Assembly (NCBI GenBank): GCA_019704295.1
Contig: AP024596.1
Location: 1,597,369 to 1,661,368, forward strand
Direction of reading: 5' to 3'
Length of the DNA: 64,000 nt
Origin: Sulfolobales archaeon HS-7
GTDB lineage: Archaea > Thermoproteota > Thermoprotei_A > Sulfolobales > Sulfolobaceae
Shown: positions 19,801 through 27,049 of the stretch, piece after piece
Layout: every line of letters begins with the position of its first letter
How positions within the stretch are numbered: the stretch's first letter is position 1
Made by a program: the position numbers and the translations under genes
Notes under the pieces: model-generated
Databases searched by the model: none
What the model was told of the DNA's origin: nothing
Seen by the model: the letters and a program-made list of their open reading frames with translations, nothing else

Positions 19801-20769
19801 GACGTCCATAATACGGCATCTGCAGGAGATTGGGTACTCTTCTTCATAGGGTTATTAGTGCAGATAGTGCTAACGGTCTTATCGGATGGAGCTACGGATG
19901 AGGGGAGTTTTAATATAGGTGGAGTTTTGAGCACGTTTTTCCTAGGGGCAGACATTACCGATTTAGGCAGCACGACGGAGGATCTGGCTTTCGATGTTAT
20001 GAATAGCTTATCAAAAGTATTAGGTTTAATTAGTAAAGCCGTTTTCTACGCATCGCAAATACTGGAGATTATAGGAGAGGCAACGAATAACGTCCAACTC
20101 GTTAATGAAGGAACCTATCTGGGTATAGTTTCAGCCTTCGTAGGTGTTGCTTCATCCGCTCTTGACACGGGGGCAACCTCAAGGCAATTGAATGGAGTCG
20201 TCCAGGAAGTGGAAGATGAAACATCGGCCGACGATCTGTCACCAGCCGTGAAATTCCTAAAGAACTATGCTGGAAAACCGCAAAAGATAGTGAGCTTAAT
20301 CTCCGACTCTGCCTCCACCATTGGCACAGTCGCCTGTTGTGTGTATACCTTTAAGTCGATCGCCAGTTCTAATTCCACTGGCGCAAATTTCGAAACCGGT
20401 GTTGGGGGAACCATAACCCAGTTCTCTACGATTACTTATAATAGCATGACGACCCTTACAGAACTGCATTTCTCCTCATATATACCGCCTGTCATATCTG
20501 TAGTAACAGGGCCACTCAACTACGTGCCGGCTTATCAGAAAATAGGCGGAGAAGCTCCAAATGGGAACTTCTGTTTAGGCTTAGCCCTCCTACAGGGATT
20601 CTCAATGAATTTCGCCGAACTGTATTACTTCGCAAATGGATATAATGAAGAAGACTCTGTAAGTTTCGTAACAAATAGCTATATGATCAGTCCAATTATA
20701 GCTTACTCAAATACACCCCAAGGGATATACGAAATAAATGGACAGTGTCTAACGATGAGTATACAGTAA
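16867..20769 (+). CDS. Giant surface protein with InlB-like repeats
   Basis: 1300 residues. A hydrophobic N-terminal anchor (residues 3-23) precedes a long, glycosylation-site-rich extracellular region. Two clear copies of an F-x2-W-x-G module with a following AYF or ANF strand lie near residues 270 and 775 (SFSRWGG, TFSNWSGN). They resemble divergent InlB-type B repeats seen in adhesins. Hydrophobic stretches begin near 988 (WVLFFIGLLVQIVLTVL). The N-terminus lacks the KG cleavage site of the pilins. A TATA-like box at about 16832-16843 makes the ATG leaderless. It is probably an S-layer-associated adhesin. No enzymatic motif was seen. Confidence 0.65.
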   Translation: MKEIIGMLGIVFLIIVMVEVLSIYSSTSSQIQASYIQSILTMAQNYPELTSTWGNGTLAYYEDSGDQPVCIVGVVYFPTPYAQPFVLDFNYTDSSIPAFASPSLIPSKCYATFLNVYSVPQGSGFKLLTNGVVEKGKVLLSPGDIIAVPYESGSVAFISSTGLSFYYPNLPREVTINGDQIEKSNSLVLSKLNTTLNSVIKEAENSFYSKDFSYLEVKVYSVNNQGTKSPSVIVYLGNGAHYVVKTDEKILVDQCTLVTLVANTSPCYSFSRWGGIPSKTLNNHGLIETFMFKGQQTVCAYFNQFSPKTFLNGNFYSNVSVVFEWPGTGAPIGGYATISNGGKSLNISNNATFCASLDTKLTLTPNSFCLGLESSGGYGSLRFTPGVTNKLTHVDYHQVHCYESKTSKKTIKYDIEKEVVCYVLYDSALQSVHAGLIGQKSSKNCIEYCFVNEVCFYFPYVYYSIQFRDIATGQIVNASGFDNTSLVYGAYAHGPYSGVPRNNCYWGQASVFQNQTSLIFFDSLPGKQNESTLNEFNSTITAIPGAYFRNNTEFSWMNPVFGTTGTYPFKNDTCISTAEVIQCGVTLFFRPIELVKIKANGEGYVTSSFVNALSGKNQTLGINPYQCAIALVPYGYTLNVSSDSWNSHITFSSVTVSNDSPPTESVVYPVFKKFNPSDVASPYCWNGTVPSRIKNVMNIKEDSFISIPILDWATVSVQYNGEETAKIVLATNTGGLLTYTNGTQAGIVVTSGVYELPVNSMLYFSGAPYLGNTFSNWSGNITEVSRTPFELFNSTGMVQSLPNGPAAFYVPSFTVVLNSSMGITANFVKIPPALLNYSVKLTFNLPGNYNVTGENSIGGISYPIDIAHSLSDSDSKSQTCSYVDLTAGSMGSVLVTGFFDAGSNYNTGFNVGLKSNDKSFYSCTVSFTNSPSNNYAIGNISYTYITGYYIGVIYVTRGTMVRPAIVPMFYGTDYSSVFDVHNTASAGDWVLFFIGLLVQIVLTVLSDGATDEGSFNIGGVLSTFFLGADITDLGSTTEDLAFDVMNSLSKVLGLISKAVFYASQILEIIGEATNNVQLVNEGTYLGIVSAFVGVASSALDTGATSRQLNGVVQEVEDETSADDLSPAVKFLKNYAGKPQKIVSLISDSASTIGTVACCVYTFKSIASSNSTGANFETGVGGTITQFSTITYNSMTTLTELHFSSYIPPVISVVTGPLNYVPAYQKIGGEAPNGNFCLGLALLQGFSMNFAELYYFANGYNEEDSVSFVTNSYMISPIIAYSNTPQGIYEINGQCLTMSIQ

Positions 20770-21130
20770 GTCACTTCAGATTAATTCTAATCCCGTTTTT
20801 CATCCGTCTTAACGCCTCCTACCCTGGGGAGGTTCCTTCATGTATTCCCTCGTCATCCTCTCCTAGTCTTACAGTTATCCCTAGATACTGAAAATTGTCC
20901 AACATACATTGGTTTACGTTGTGGTGAAATATTAGAGCGACGAACAATTAAGGACCAAATTACCATCGAGTTTTACTCTTACTAGGTTTAATAACCTCAG
21001 TGGAAATTGTTTTGATAATTATTATACAGTCGTAATGGACGATTATTTTATTCATTTTCTGTTCCTCTTAATCGAACCTATAAGAATGAGCTCTAATAGT
21101 AGGTTTAAAACTTCCCACCGCCTTATCAAG
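20770..21130. other. Intergenic region between convergent genes
   Basis: Apart from short T-runs near both flanking stops I see nothing interpretable. No open frame of significant length was recognised. Confidence 0.4.
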
Positions 21131-22108
21131 TTACTGGACGATTTCCCTTAATTTATCCCTTATCCAGGCTGGGTCTTTTTTGTCCTCTATACCCTCCTTC
21201 GCTAAGCGTACTCCGAGCTTAAGACCTTTGACTTTAGCCATCTGTTCGGCATCAGCCTTCATCTCCCATAATGCTGTCCTTATAGCAATATCTGCCATTG
21301 AGAAGTGTAGATTTACTTCATATTGCTTAGATACGTAATATGGGGACAGGGAAAATTCGGCAAACCTCTCCACAATTCCCTTAACTTCTTTAGGGCGACT
21401 TAGGGAATTTCCGTCATAATGATGGATCTTACAGGTGTCATCTTTCAACTTAATGCAAGGATAACCTTCCTCATAAGCGTGAAGACAGAGGTAAGGTTCG
21501 TTTCCTATTCCCCTTAATGTAAATGGTATAAGCCTAAAGCCTCTATACACTTCCCTCTTTACGCTCATGTTCACCCCGATCGGATTGAAGGTGTATGAGA
21601 AATCTCCAGAAGAAAGCGGGTGAGGATTGTTTACCAGTAATCCTCCCTTACTGAAGTAATTCCCGTATTTACGCATACCCGCATCAAGAGGTTGCTCCAA
21701 TATTCGAGAGTACGCCATCTGAAGTATACCTGTTTTATTGGAATTTCCTTGACTTCCAGGAGAAATAACCCCTGCCTCAGGAATTTTAACATGAGCCCTT
21801 ACGTGATCCTGAACCCAAGTCCTACTAGGTACAGCATCCCCGTCTGTAGTTATGAGTAAATCAGCATTACTCCTTGAGTAGAGTAAGTTTAACGCTTCGT
21901 CAAAGTAACCTTCCTTCTGGACTATCCTTTGCAGTTGAAGAGAGTCCTCAAACTTACCCAATAGTTCCTTGATACCATCATTTGGAACTTCCTTATGAAC
22001 GAGTATTACGTTAAAATTTTTAAATGTCTGCCTACTTAATGAGGTCAGAAGTTCCATTAATATCGAAACGCTATTCTTGTATAAGGGAATACCTACGGTT
22101 ACCTCCAT
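21131..22108 (-). CDS. GT2-family glycosyltransferase
   Basis: 325 residues. Family hallmarks are VTVGIPLYKN at the start, LSRQTFKNFNVILV, and LLITTDGDAVPSRTWVQDH with the D-x-D metal site and the usual downstream tryptophan. No membrane segments are apparent, so it is peripheral. A TATA-like box on the minus strand near 22133 places the ATG at the transcript start. It shares fold but little obvious sequence with the GT2 at 10.6 kb and probably adds a different sugar to the same class of surface glycan. Confidence 0.75.
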   Translation of the reverse strand: MEVTVGIPLYKNSVSILMELLTSLSRQTFKNFNVILVHKEVPNDGIKELLGKFEDSLQLQRIVQKEGYFDEALNLLYSRSNADLLITTDGDAVPSRTWVQDHVRAHVKIPEAGVISPGSQGNSNKTGILQMAYSRILEQPLDAGMRKYGNYFSKGGLLVNNPHPLSSGDFSYTFNPIGVNMSVKREVYRGFRLIPFTLRGIGNEPYLCLHAYEEGYPCIKLKDDTCKIHHYDGNSLSRPKEVKGIVERFAEFSLSPYYVSKQYEVNLHFSMADIAIRTALWEMKADAEQMAKVKGLKLGVRLAKEGIEDKKDPAWIRDKLREIVQ

Positions 22109-22442
22109 TCAATTGAGATCGTATTGGCCTTATTAAATACGTATAATGATTTACCTTAGACCTTCTATATTGTCGAATGATAGTTTTATACTTCTCCGCA
22201 CTTTAAAGGGCCGGCACAAAAGCTCTCAACGTCATTCCTTGAATACGGTTAATGCCAAAGGAGGTAGAGGAAGATACGTTGATCTTTGGAGTCTAGAGGA
22301 AGTATACTATATAGATATTACGAGAATCGTCCGGGAACTTTTGATACATTTTAGGGTTTACAACAGAGTTTGATGCAAATCACACCGGACAGCCAGGTAT
22401 CGTTTGATCAATCTTTTAATATTTAAACAGGAAGGTGTATCT
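22109..22442. other. Intergenic region with relic repeat and promoter
   Basis: It holds the third copy of the short dispersed repeat and, near 22413-22425, a TATA-like run before the next gene. An open frame of 75 codons (22146-22373) covers the repeat but shows no start signals and is taken as relic. Confidence 0.4.
22232..22294 (-). repeat. Short dispersed repeat, copy 3
   Basis: On the minus strand it reads ccaaagatcaacgt, an inserted stretch, then ttaaccgtattcaaggaatga, matching the copies at 8789 and 11629. It is longer than they are by a small insertion. Confidence 0.5.
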
Positions 22443-22694
22443 ATGGAATTTCCTAAATTCGATTGCAAGATAACTAACGCAAAGGAGGGGTACGATTCCG
22501 AAATAGAGATGTACTTAAGTACGGAAAGAATATTAGCAGGAGTTTTGGGTCTGCTAAGTCGAAGGAGCCCTAGATATAAGGATGATTATGCTAAGATGGT
22601 GAAGTTCTTGGACGATATAGAGGATTTCCTAATTCTAGGCAAAGAATTACCGGATTCCACTTTCCTCAAGGAAATAAACCAAGGAGACGATTAG
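22443..22694 (+). CDS. Small acidic protein of unknown function
   Basis: 83 residues from the ATG at 22443, chosen because aggaaggtg (about 22429-22437) is a good ribosome binding site a few bases upstream and a TATA-like run precedes it. An in-frame ATG at 22404 would lie within that promoter. The sequence is helical and charged with no recognised family. Its stop is TAG, and the same frame continues open for another 70 codons, so the gene may be the first half of a longer, interrupted one. Confidence 0.45.
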   Translation: MEFPKFDCKITNAKEGYDSEIEMYLSTERILAGVLGLLSRRSPRYKDDYAKMVKFLDDIEDFLILGKELPDSTFLKEINQGDD

Positions 22695-22907
22695 GAGTGG
22701 AGCTTTACCCCTATTCTAAATAACGATGAAGCTCTTCTCTTATCTATCGCGGGAGGAGTGGCTAATCAATTGTTGTTCTGGTTCATAAGGGTTGGCAATA
22801 ATGATAAGTTTAAAGACAGGTTCACGCCAGATATATTTATGAGAATTCAAACGTTGCATAGTGTAATACTTAACAGAATGACGGTTATTTCTAGAAATAC
22901 TAAATAA
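22695..22907 (+). pseudogene. In-frame continuation after an amber stop
   Basis: After the TAG at 22692-22694 the same frame stays open to TAA at 22905-22907. The peptide looks coding: LLLSIAGGVANQLLFWFI is hydrophobic and is followed by a charged tail. No ATG or ribosome binding site was found close to its beginning. It could be the 3' half of a gene broken by a single mutation, or a readthrough extension. Sequencing error is also possible. Confidence 0.4.
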
Positions 22908-23145
22908 GTTTAAGCTTATCCCGATATAATAATCAAAAAATTATATTGTACATCGGTACATGTCGAAGCTATTTAACTAATATTCGCCAAGATTGTTAAA
23001 GAAAATCCTTTTATCCACTGCAGAGGTTTATAATAATTATCTCCAATCCTCTATATGATTAAGAAATTACCACAAGCGTCGTACCATTATAATCATCATA
23101 TACAATAACACGCGGATAAAATTAAAAGTGTACATGGTTTATGTG

Positions 23146-24843
23146 TTATACATTCCCTTCAGTGATTAGGTACTCGCTGGAACTGCCGAGTTCAGCTATT
23201 ATTCTAACCCAGAGTTCTAAAAACTTATAATACGAGGTCTCCTCCCTCCTTAATAGGGAGTTGTAGAGTTCGAATTTATTGCCGAGTATATCCCATGTCG
23301 GAAAGTATGGATCCCCGCTAAGAATCCTTCCAACTATTTCCTTATATACCTCATAACCCTGTGGATCGAAGTACGATATCCTTTTTCCTATACTTACTAG
23401 CCTCTTCGCCACCTGCTCTTTAAAAAGTAACGACATGAGAATGGCAAGAACCGTCACTATTAACTGTATACTGTCCCCCGCTAGATCTCCTGGACGCATT
23501 ATTGGTACACCTGTTTGATGGGACTTAACCAAAGGATTATTCGTAGATTCCCTCGTCCTTCTCTTAAGGGGAGTTAACTCGCTGTATACGGTTTCTATAC
23601 GTTCGCCTGACGCGGTACTAACGTAAGCTATAACGGTAGGGTTTTTGGAGTTAGGGGTCAGGTAGGTTTTCATTACCTCGCTCAATCCTAAAATAGACGC
23701 ATCAGGGCTACGTAGAAGGAAAGAAGTATCAAACGCTTTGCCTTTTTTCGAAGCGTAACTTATAATTCTCCTGAAGCTTTTATTCTCAGGTATTTCAGTT
23801 CTTACCCTTTCACCTTCTAGAGTTCGCTTAAACCTATCAAAGAGGAAGTTGTGGATGTTCGCCAGCTGTTCGCTAATATCAAAAGCGCTCATACCTCCTA
23901 TTAATCCTGAATTATATGCCTCTTCTATGGGGAAATCTAACGCCGTGTTCGCGGCGTTTATCAATTTAACTCTGCTCACACCAGAATTAAGATATCTCAG
24001 GCTTAGGTCCAGAATGTCTTTCGCTATTTCGAAGCTATTTTCAGGAAGAGATGAGAAATACATCTTCAAGTATTTTTCCTTATTCTCTACATACTCTCTC
24101 TCTATTAAGGCCCACGTTAAAGTTTCCACTAGGGGCGATATAACGGCGGGATAGAAAACCGTAAGGGCGAAATGATGAAGTATTAAATCGTTAATAGTAT
24201 CTATTATCCTATCGTCCGTTGTGAGGGATTCTAACGACTGCTCTACTGAAGACAAATTATCCTTTATCCATTTCGAACCGTCATTCATCAAGTTCCGAGG
24301 AATCCCAGTTCTTTTGTAAATCTCCTCACCGATGAGGAGTTGGTCTAATTCAACTCTCCATGATACCGCCGATATTATTGCAGATAACGAGGACCCGTTG
24401 AGAATTCTCCAGTGGCAATGTTCGTGGACTAATGTTCTGAATAGTTTAACATTCAAAGCGTTATCGACAGTACTATTTCCCTCCTCTATCGCAAAAGCAG
24501 CAGGAAGGGCCACACTATTTAGCCAGTTCCAGAATTGTTTAGCTGCCTCATCACTATCCCCTGAATTTATACCTATCTCTGAGAGAGAGGTACCCGTCTT
24601 GATAACTATCGAATTACCCGTATAGATTCCCTCGTCAGAGTCGAGTTCTATAAAGGGAATTCCACCTACGTTCTTTTCCTTAAAGGAGTGCGAAAGATTT
24701 AGAGTCGTGTTATCGTCAATTATTCCCCTTGAAATCATCTCTATGGCTTTCAGCTTTAGTGAAGGCGGAGAATTCAAGAGAACGAGACGAGTAAGGGAAG
24801 GAAAATGTCTAACGAACCTATAAAACAACGATCCTTTACTCAC
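23146..24843 (-). CDS. Putative HExxH metallopeptidase with C-terminal membrane helix
   Basis: 565 residues, not a recognised family. Residues 140-144 are HEHCH inside LFRTLVHEHCHW, fitting the zinc-protease motif HExxH. A glutamate at 165 (WRVELDQLL) is at gluzincin-like spacing. Residues about 458-474 (DSIQLIVTVLAILMSLLF) could form one membrane helix. The rest is mainly helical. The start is GTG, preceded by agaggaaa. A wHTH regulator gene ends 36 bases upstream, so the two form a unit. The pairing recalls regulator/protease couples such as ImmR-ImmA or BlaI-BlaR1, but that parallel is inference. Confidence 0.5.
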   Translation of the reverse strand: MSKGSLFYRFVRHFPSLTRLVLLNSPPSLKLKAIEMISRGIIDDNTTLNLSHSFKEKNVGGIPFIELDSDEGIYTGNSIVIKTGTSLSEIGINSGDSDEAAKQFWNWLNSVALPAAFAIEEGNSTVDNALNVKLFRTLVHEHCHWRILNGSSLSAIISAVSWRVELDQLLIGEEIYKRTGIPRNLMNDGSKWIKDNLSSVEQSLESLTTDDRIIDTINDLILHHFALTVFYPAVISPLVETLTWALIEREYVENKEKYLKMYFSSLPENSFEIAKDILDLSLRYLNSGVSRVKLINAANTALDFPIEEAYNSGLIGGMSAFDISEQLANIHNFLFDRFKRTLEGERVRTEIPENKSFRRIISYASKKGKAFDTSFLLRSPDASILGLSEVMKTYLTPNSKNPTVIAYVSTASGERIETVYSELTPLKRRTRESTNNPLVKSHQTGVPIMRPGDLAGDSIQLIVTVLAILMSLLFKEQVAKRLVSIGKRISYFDPQGYEVYKEIVGRILSGDPYFPTWDILGNKFELYNSLLRREETSYYKFLELWVRIIAELGSSSEYLITEGNV

Positions 24844-24879
24844 TCGTATTTCCTCTTTACTTAAAGTATGTAATATAAC

Positions 24880-25230
24880 CTATTTATTTTTTATGATTTT
24901 TTTCTCTATCAAATCTAGGAGTTCGATCTCCTCTTCTGTTAGCTCATCTACGTGCCTTGCTAATGACGCAGTGTAAAGCTTGACTCTCTTCCTCTTATCT
25001 AAGATTATTTGGTTTACCATTTCCTTTCCTGCATCAGTAATGGTGTAAACATCAAATTCGTCTCTCACTACTAATCCAGCGTCGACGAGACGTTGTAGCG
25101 CTTGCCATACGCTTTTTGGGTTTAGGCCCGTACCTCTTGCAATATTAGTTGCTCTTCCCTTTTCCTGTCGAGAGAGAAAGACCAATATCTCTACATCTAT
25201 CGAACTGGGATCTAAGGCGGAATTTCTCAT
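24880..25230 (-). CDS. Winged-helix transcription regulator
   Basis: 116 residues from ATG 25230. A TTG three codons earlier is possible, but a TATA-like box near 25262 fits the ATG better. The domain is a clear wHTH: ILVFLSRQEKGRATNIARG, then NPKSVWQALQRLVDAGLVV as the recognition helix, then YTITDAGKEMV as the wing, followed by a charged C-terminal helix for dimerisation. It resembles MarR/ArsR-like archaeal repressors. It leads the unit containing the HEHCH protein and is divergent from another wHTH gene. Confidence 0.75.
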   Translation of the reverse strand: MRNSALDPSSIDVEILVFLSRQEKGRATNIARGTGLNPKSVWQALQRLVDAGLVVRDEFDVYTITDAGKEMVNQIILDKRKRVKLYTASLARHVDELTEEEIELLDLIEKKIIKNK

Positions 25231-25406
25231 CTTGACCAATTAACTATTGTAGGAGGAATTAATAAGATTTTCTATGAAACGAATCTATCTACATACAGAG
25301 AGATTTATTATGATATTACGTTAGATCTCTAGCTACATGTTACATGAACATATACTAAAATAACGCCTTATCTTCCTAGTATAATTTTATTCTTTATTTC
25401 GTCATG

Positions 25407-25451
25407 GATTCTATATATAGAAAGATTCTATATATACATAAGCTTTTTAAC
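25407..25451 (+). promoter_or_regulatory. Direct-repeat operator and promoter of wHTH gene
   Basis: gattctatatata occurs twice, at 25407-25419 and 25424-25436, spaced by 17 bases. The first overlaps the palindrome tctatatataga (25410-25421). A TATA-like element (second repeat or the following ctttttaa) serves the gene at 25481. A repressor bound here would block its own promoter. Confidence 0.5.
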
Positions 25452-25480
25452 AGTCACACAATAAGAGAGGTGAGATATAA

Positions 25481-25768
25481 ATGGCATACGGTAAGAAAAG
25501 GGATAGGTATGAGCTCATTGGAGATATATTAGAAACCATCAGACCCGGAGTAAGGAAGACTAGGTTAATGTATCAGGCTAACCTAAGTTTTGACTTAGCA
25601 AACAAGTACATAGAGGAGTTAGAGATGAAAGGTCTCATAATTAAAAGGGCAGACATGTTTTTCTTAACTGAAAGAGGAAAATTAGTTCTAGATAAGTTAA
25701 GAAAGTATAATGAGAATAAGCGAAGTATAGATCAGATTACAGATTCTCTTGAATATGAGCTTAAGTGA
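25481..25768 (+). CDS. Small winged-helix DNA-binding protein, plasmid type
   Basis: 95 residues. It has a compact wHTH of the Sso10a/HTH_45-like class common on Sulfolobales plasmids and viruses: ELIGDILETIRPGVRKTRLMYQANLS, then LANKYIEELEMKGLII as the recognition helix, then MFFLTERGKLVLDKL as the wing, and a charged C-terminal helix. The ribosome binding site GAGGTGA (25466-25472) lies 8 bases before the ATG. The promoter carries a direct-repeat operator, so autoregulation is likely. Confidence 0.7.
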   Translation: MAYGKKRDRYELIGDILETIRPGVRKTRLMYQANLSFDLANKYIEELEMKGLIIKRADMFFLTERGKLVLDKLRKYNENKRSIDQITDSLEYELK

Positions 25769-25863
25769 AGATTCGAGTTTTCTTTACTTAAGTTATCCTT
25801 TAGATAATTCAGAAACGAATACAGTTATCTATTAGCTCATTGACGAGAGGTAATTTACGGGTC

Positions 25864-26009
25864 CTTCGCTAATTAAGTTTATTTAAAGAAAGAGGAAGAA
25901 TTTAATTGAATGATGTTGCATCTGTAGGTAAGCATTTACGATCAATAGTTTACATTTATTATATTATCTTATTTGCAAATTACATTTTGCAAAAAACCCT
26001 GATCCACCC
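25864..26009 (+). repeat. MITE-like repeat, copy A
   Basis: About 146 bp with degenerate ends. Shared landmarks with the other four copies are: cgctaatt at the left end (consensus gcgaatt), gaatttaattga near position 35-50, and ccctgatccaccc at the right end. It is most similar to copy D (42752-42896): both have ttgcatc-gtagg and tttac-ttattata. Confidence 0.6.
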
Positions 26010-26342
26010 CTAACGTGTTTTCATAAGATTTATTGATATTCCTTTATACTTTAAACGACAGGGGAATTTCAGATAGCAATATGGACTAGGTTCGTCATAA
26101 CTCAGCATGTGCAAATCCCTAACACTCTTCTAGATCGAGCAATGGATTCTATTGTCCCCTTTAGGTTACTCGAATTCCGTATATACTTCGGAGTAAAACC
26201 TGTTCTTAGGTAACGCTTAATATCCCTTCGCTGAACTGTTATACGGGAATAATGATGTAGGTACACTACGTTAACTCAGTATTTCTCTAAGAATTGTAAA
26301 CTAATTTATAATTTCCTATATTGAAGGTATTATCAAGGTTCA

Positions 26343-26377
26343 TATTTAATGAATAGAGTATACTCAAGACTCTAGAC
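26343..26377 (+). promoter_or_regulatory. parA promoter with candidate operator
   Basis: A TATA-like box tatttaat (26343-26350) lies about 31 bases before the ATG. Directly before the ATG, at 26368-26377, is gactctagac. Its reverse complement gtctagagtc occurs in every unit of the 36-bp array inside the next gene. A protein binding that 10-mer would sit on the transcription start and could repress the operon. Confidence 0.5.
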
Positions 26378-27037
26378 ATGATAATAACAGTAATTAACCA
26401 GAAGGGGGGCGTGGGAAAAACAACTACCTCTGTTAATTTAGCATATGTTTTATCTAAAAGTAAAAAAGTTGGACTACTCGATCTCGACCCTGAGGGAGGT
26501 TCTACAATCTCCTTAGGAATAAGAAAAGCAGAACAGGAATTGCCAATAGGAGCGAACTTCATAAACATTCACGGAATCGATCTATTCTACGCTCATGTAG
26601 GATTGCTTAATAAAGAAATGAATGGAGAAATAGATGAAGTTACAAAGGAAATAAAGAGTTCTGAGAATAACCATGATGTTCTTATCATAGATACGCCTCC
26701 AAACCTTGGAACGCTTTCCGTGTCCGCTATGTTAGTAGCAGATAAAGTGATCGCTCCAGTTACTCCTCTATTCCTTTCAATAGAAGCAGTGAAAAATCTG
26801 GGTTCTAGACTCCAGAGTCTAGAGAAGAGAGCCATAGCTTTTACCAACGCTTCTAATAAACCAATTAAAGTCGACCTACAGTCGATTTCGTTTATCGATA
26901 CATATATTCCGAATTCAAAAATATTTCAAGAAGCCGTTAGGCTAGGAATACCAGCAACTAAGTATGAAGAGGTAAAGAGCAAAAAAGGTAAAATTTGGAG
27001 TTCTTATGATAAATTATCTAAATATATTATAGAATGA
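26378..27037 (+). CDS. parA: ParA/Soj-family partition ATPase
   Basis: 219 residues. The deviant Walker A box KGGVGKTT is at residues 9-16, DLDPEGGST follows, and the Walker B-side region is VLIIDTPPNLG. This size and lack of an N-terminal HTH fit the small ParA class that drives plasmid or chromosome segregation through dynamic ATP-dependent DNA binding. The ATG is leaderless or nearly so. The next gene begins 12 bases downstream and has the position of the DNA-binding partner. In-gene DNA at 26804-26825 holds an inverted repeat of tctagact. Confidence 0.85.
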   Translation: MIITVINQKGGVGKTTTSVNLAYVLSKSKKVGLLDLDPEGGSTISLGIRKAEQELPIGANFINIHGIDLFYAHVGLLNKEMNGEIDEVTKEIKSSENNHDVLIIDTPPNLGTLSVSAMLVADKVIAPVTPLFLSIEAVKNLGSRLQSLEKRAIAFTNASNKPIKVDLQSISFIDTYIPNSKIFQEAVRLGIPATKYEEVKSKKGKIWSSYDKLSKYIIE

Positions 27038-27049
27038 GGCTATAAGAAA

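Larger units (their letters stand above)
25769..26377. other. Intergenic region before parA with a MITE-like copy
   Basis: It contains the MITE-like copy at 25864-26009 and the parA promoter at its right end. The stretch 26010-26340 shows no open gene or clear signal. Confidence 0.45.

Noticed and set aside
22146..22373. 75-codon plus-strand open frame before the small gene at 22443
   Set aside because: No ribosome binding site, and its core coincides with a dispersed relic repeat. Treated as decayed sequence.
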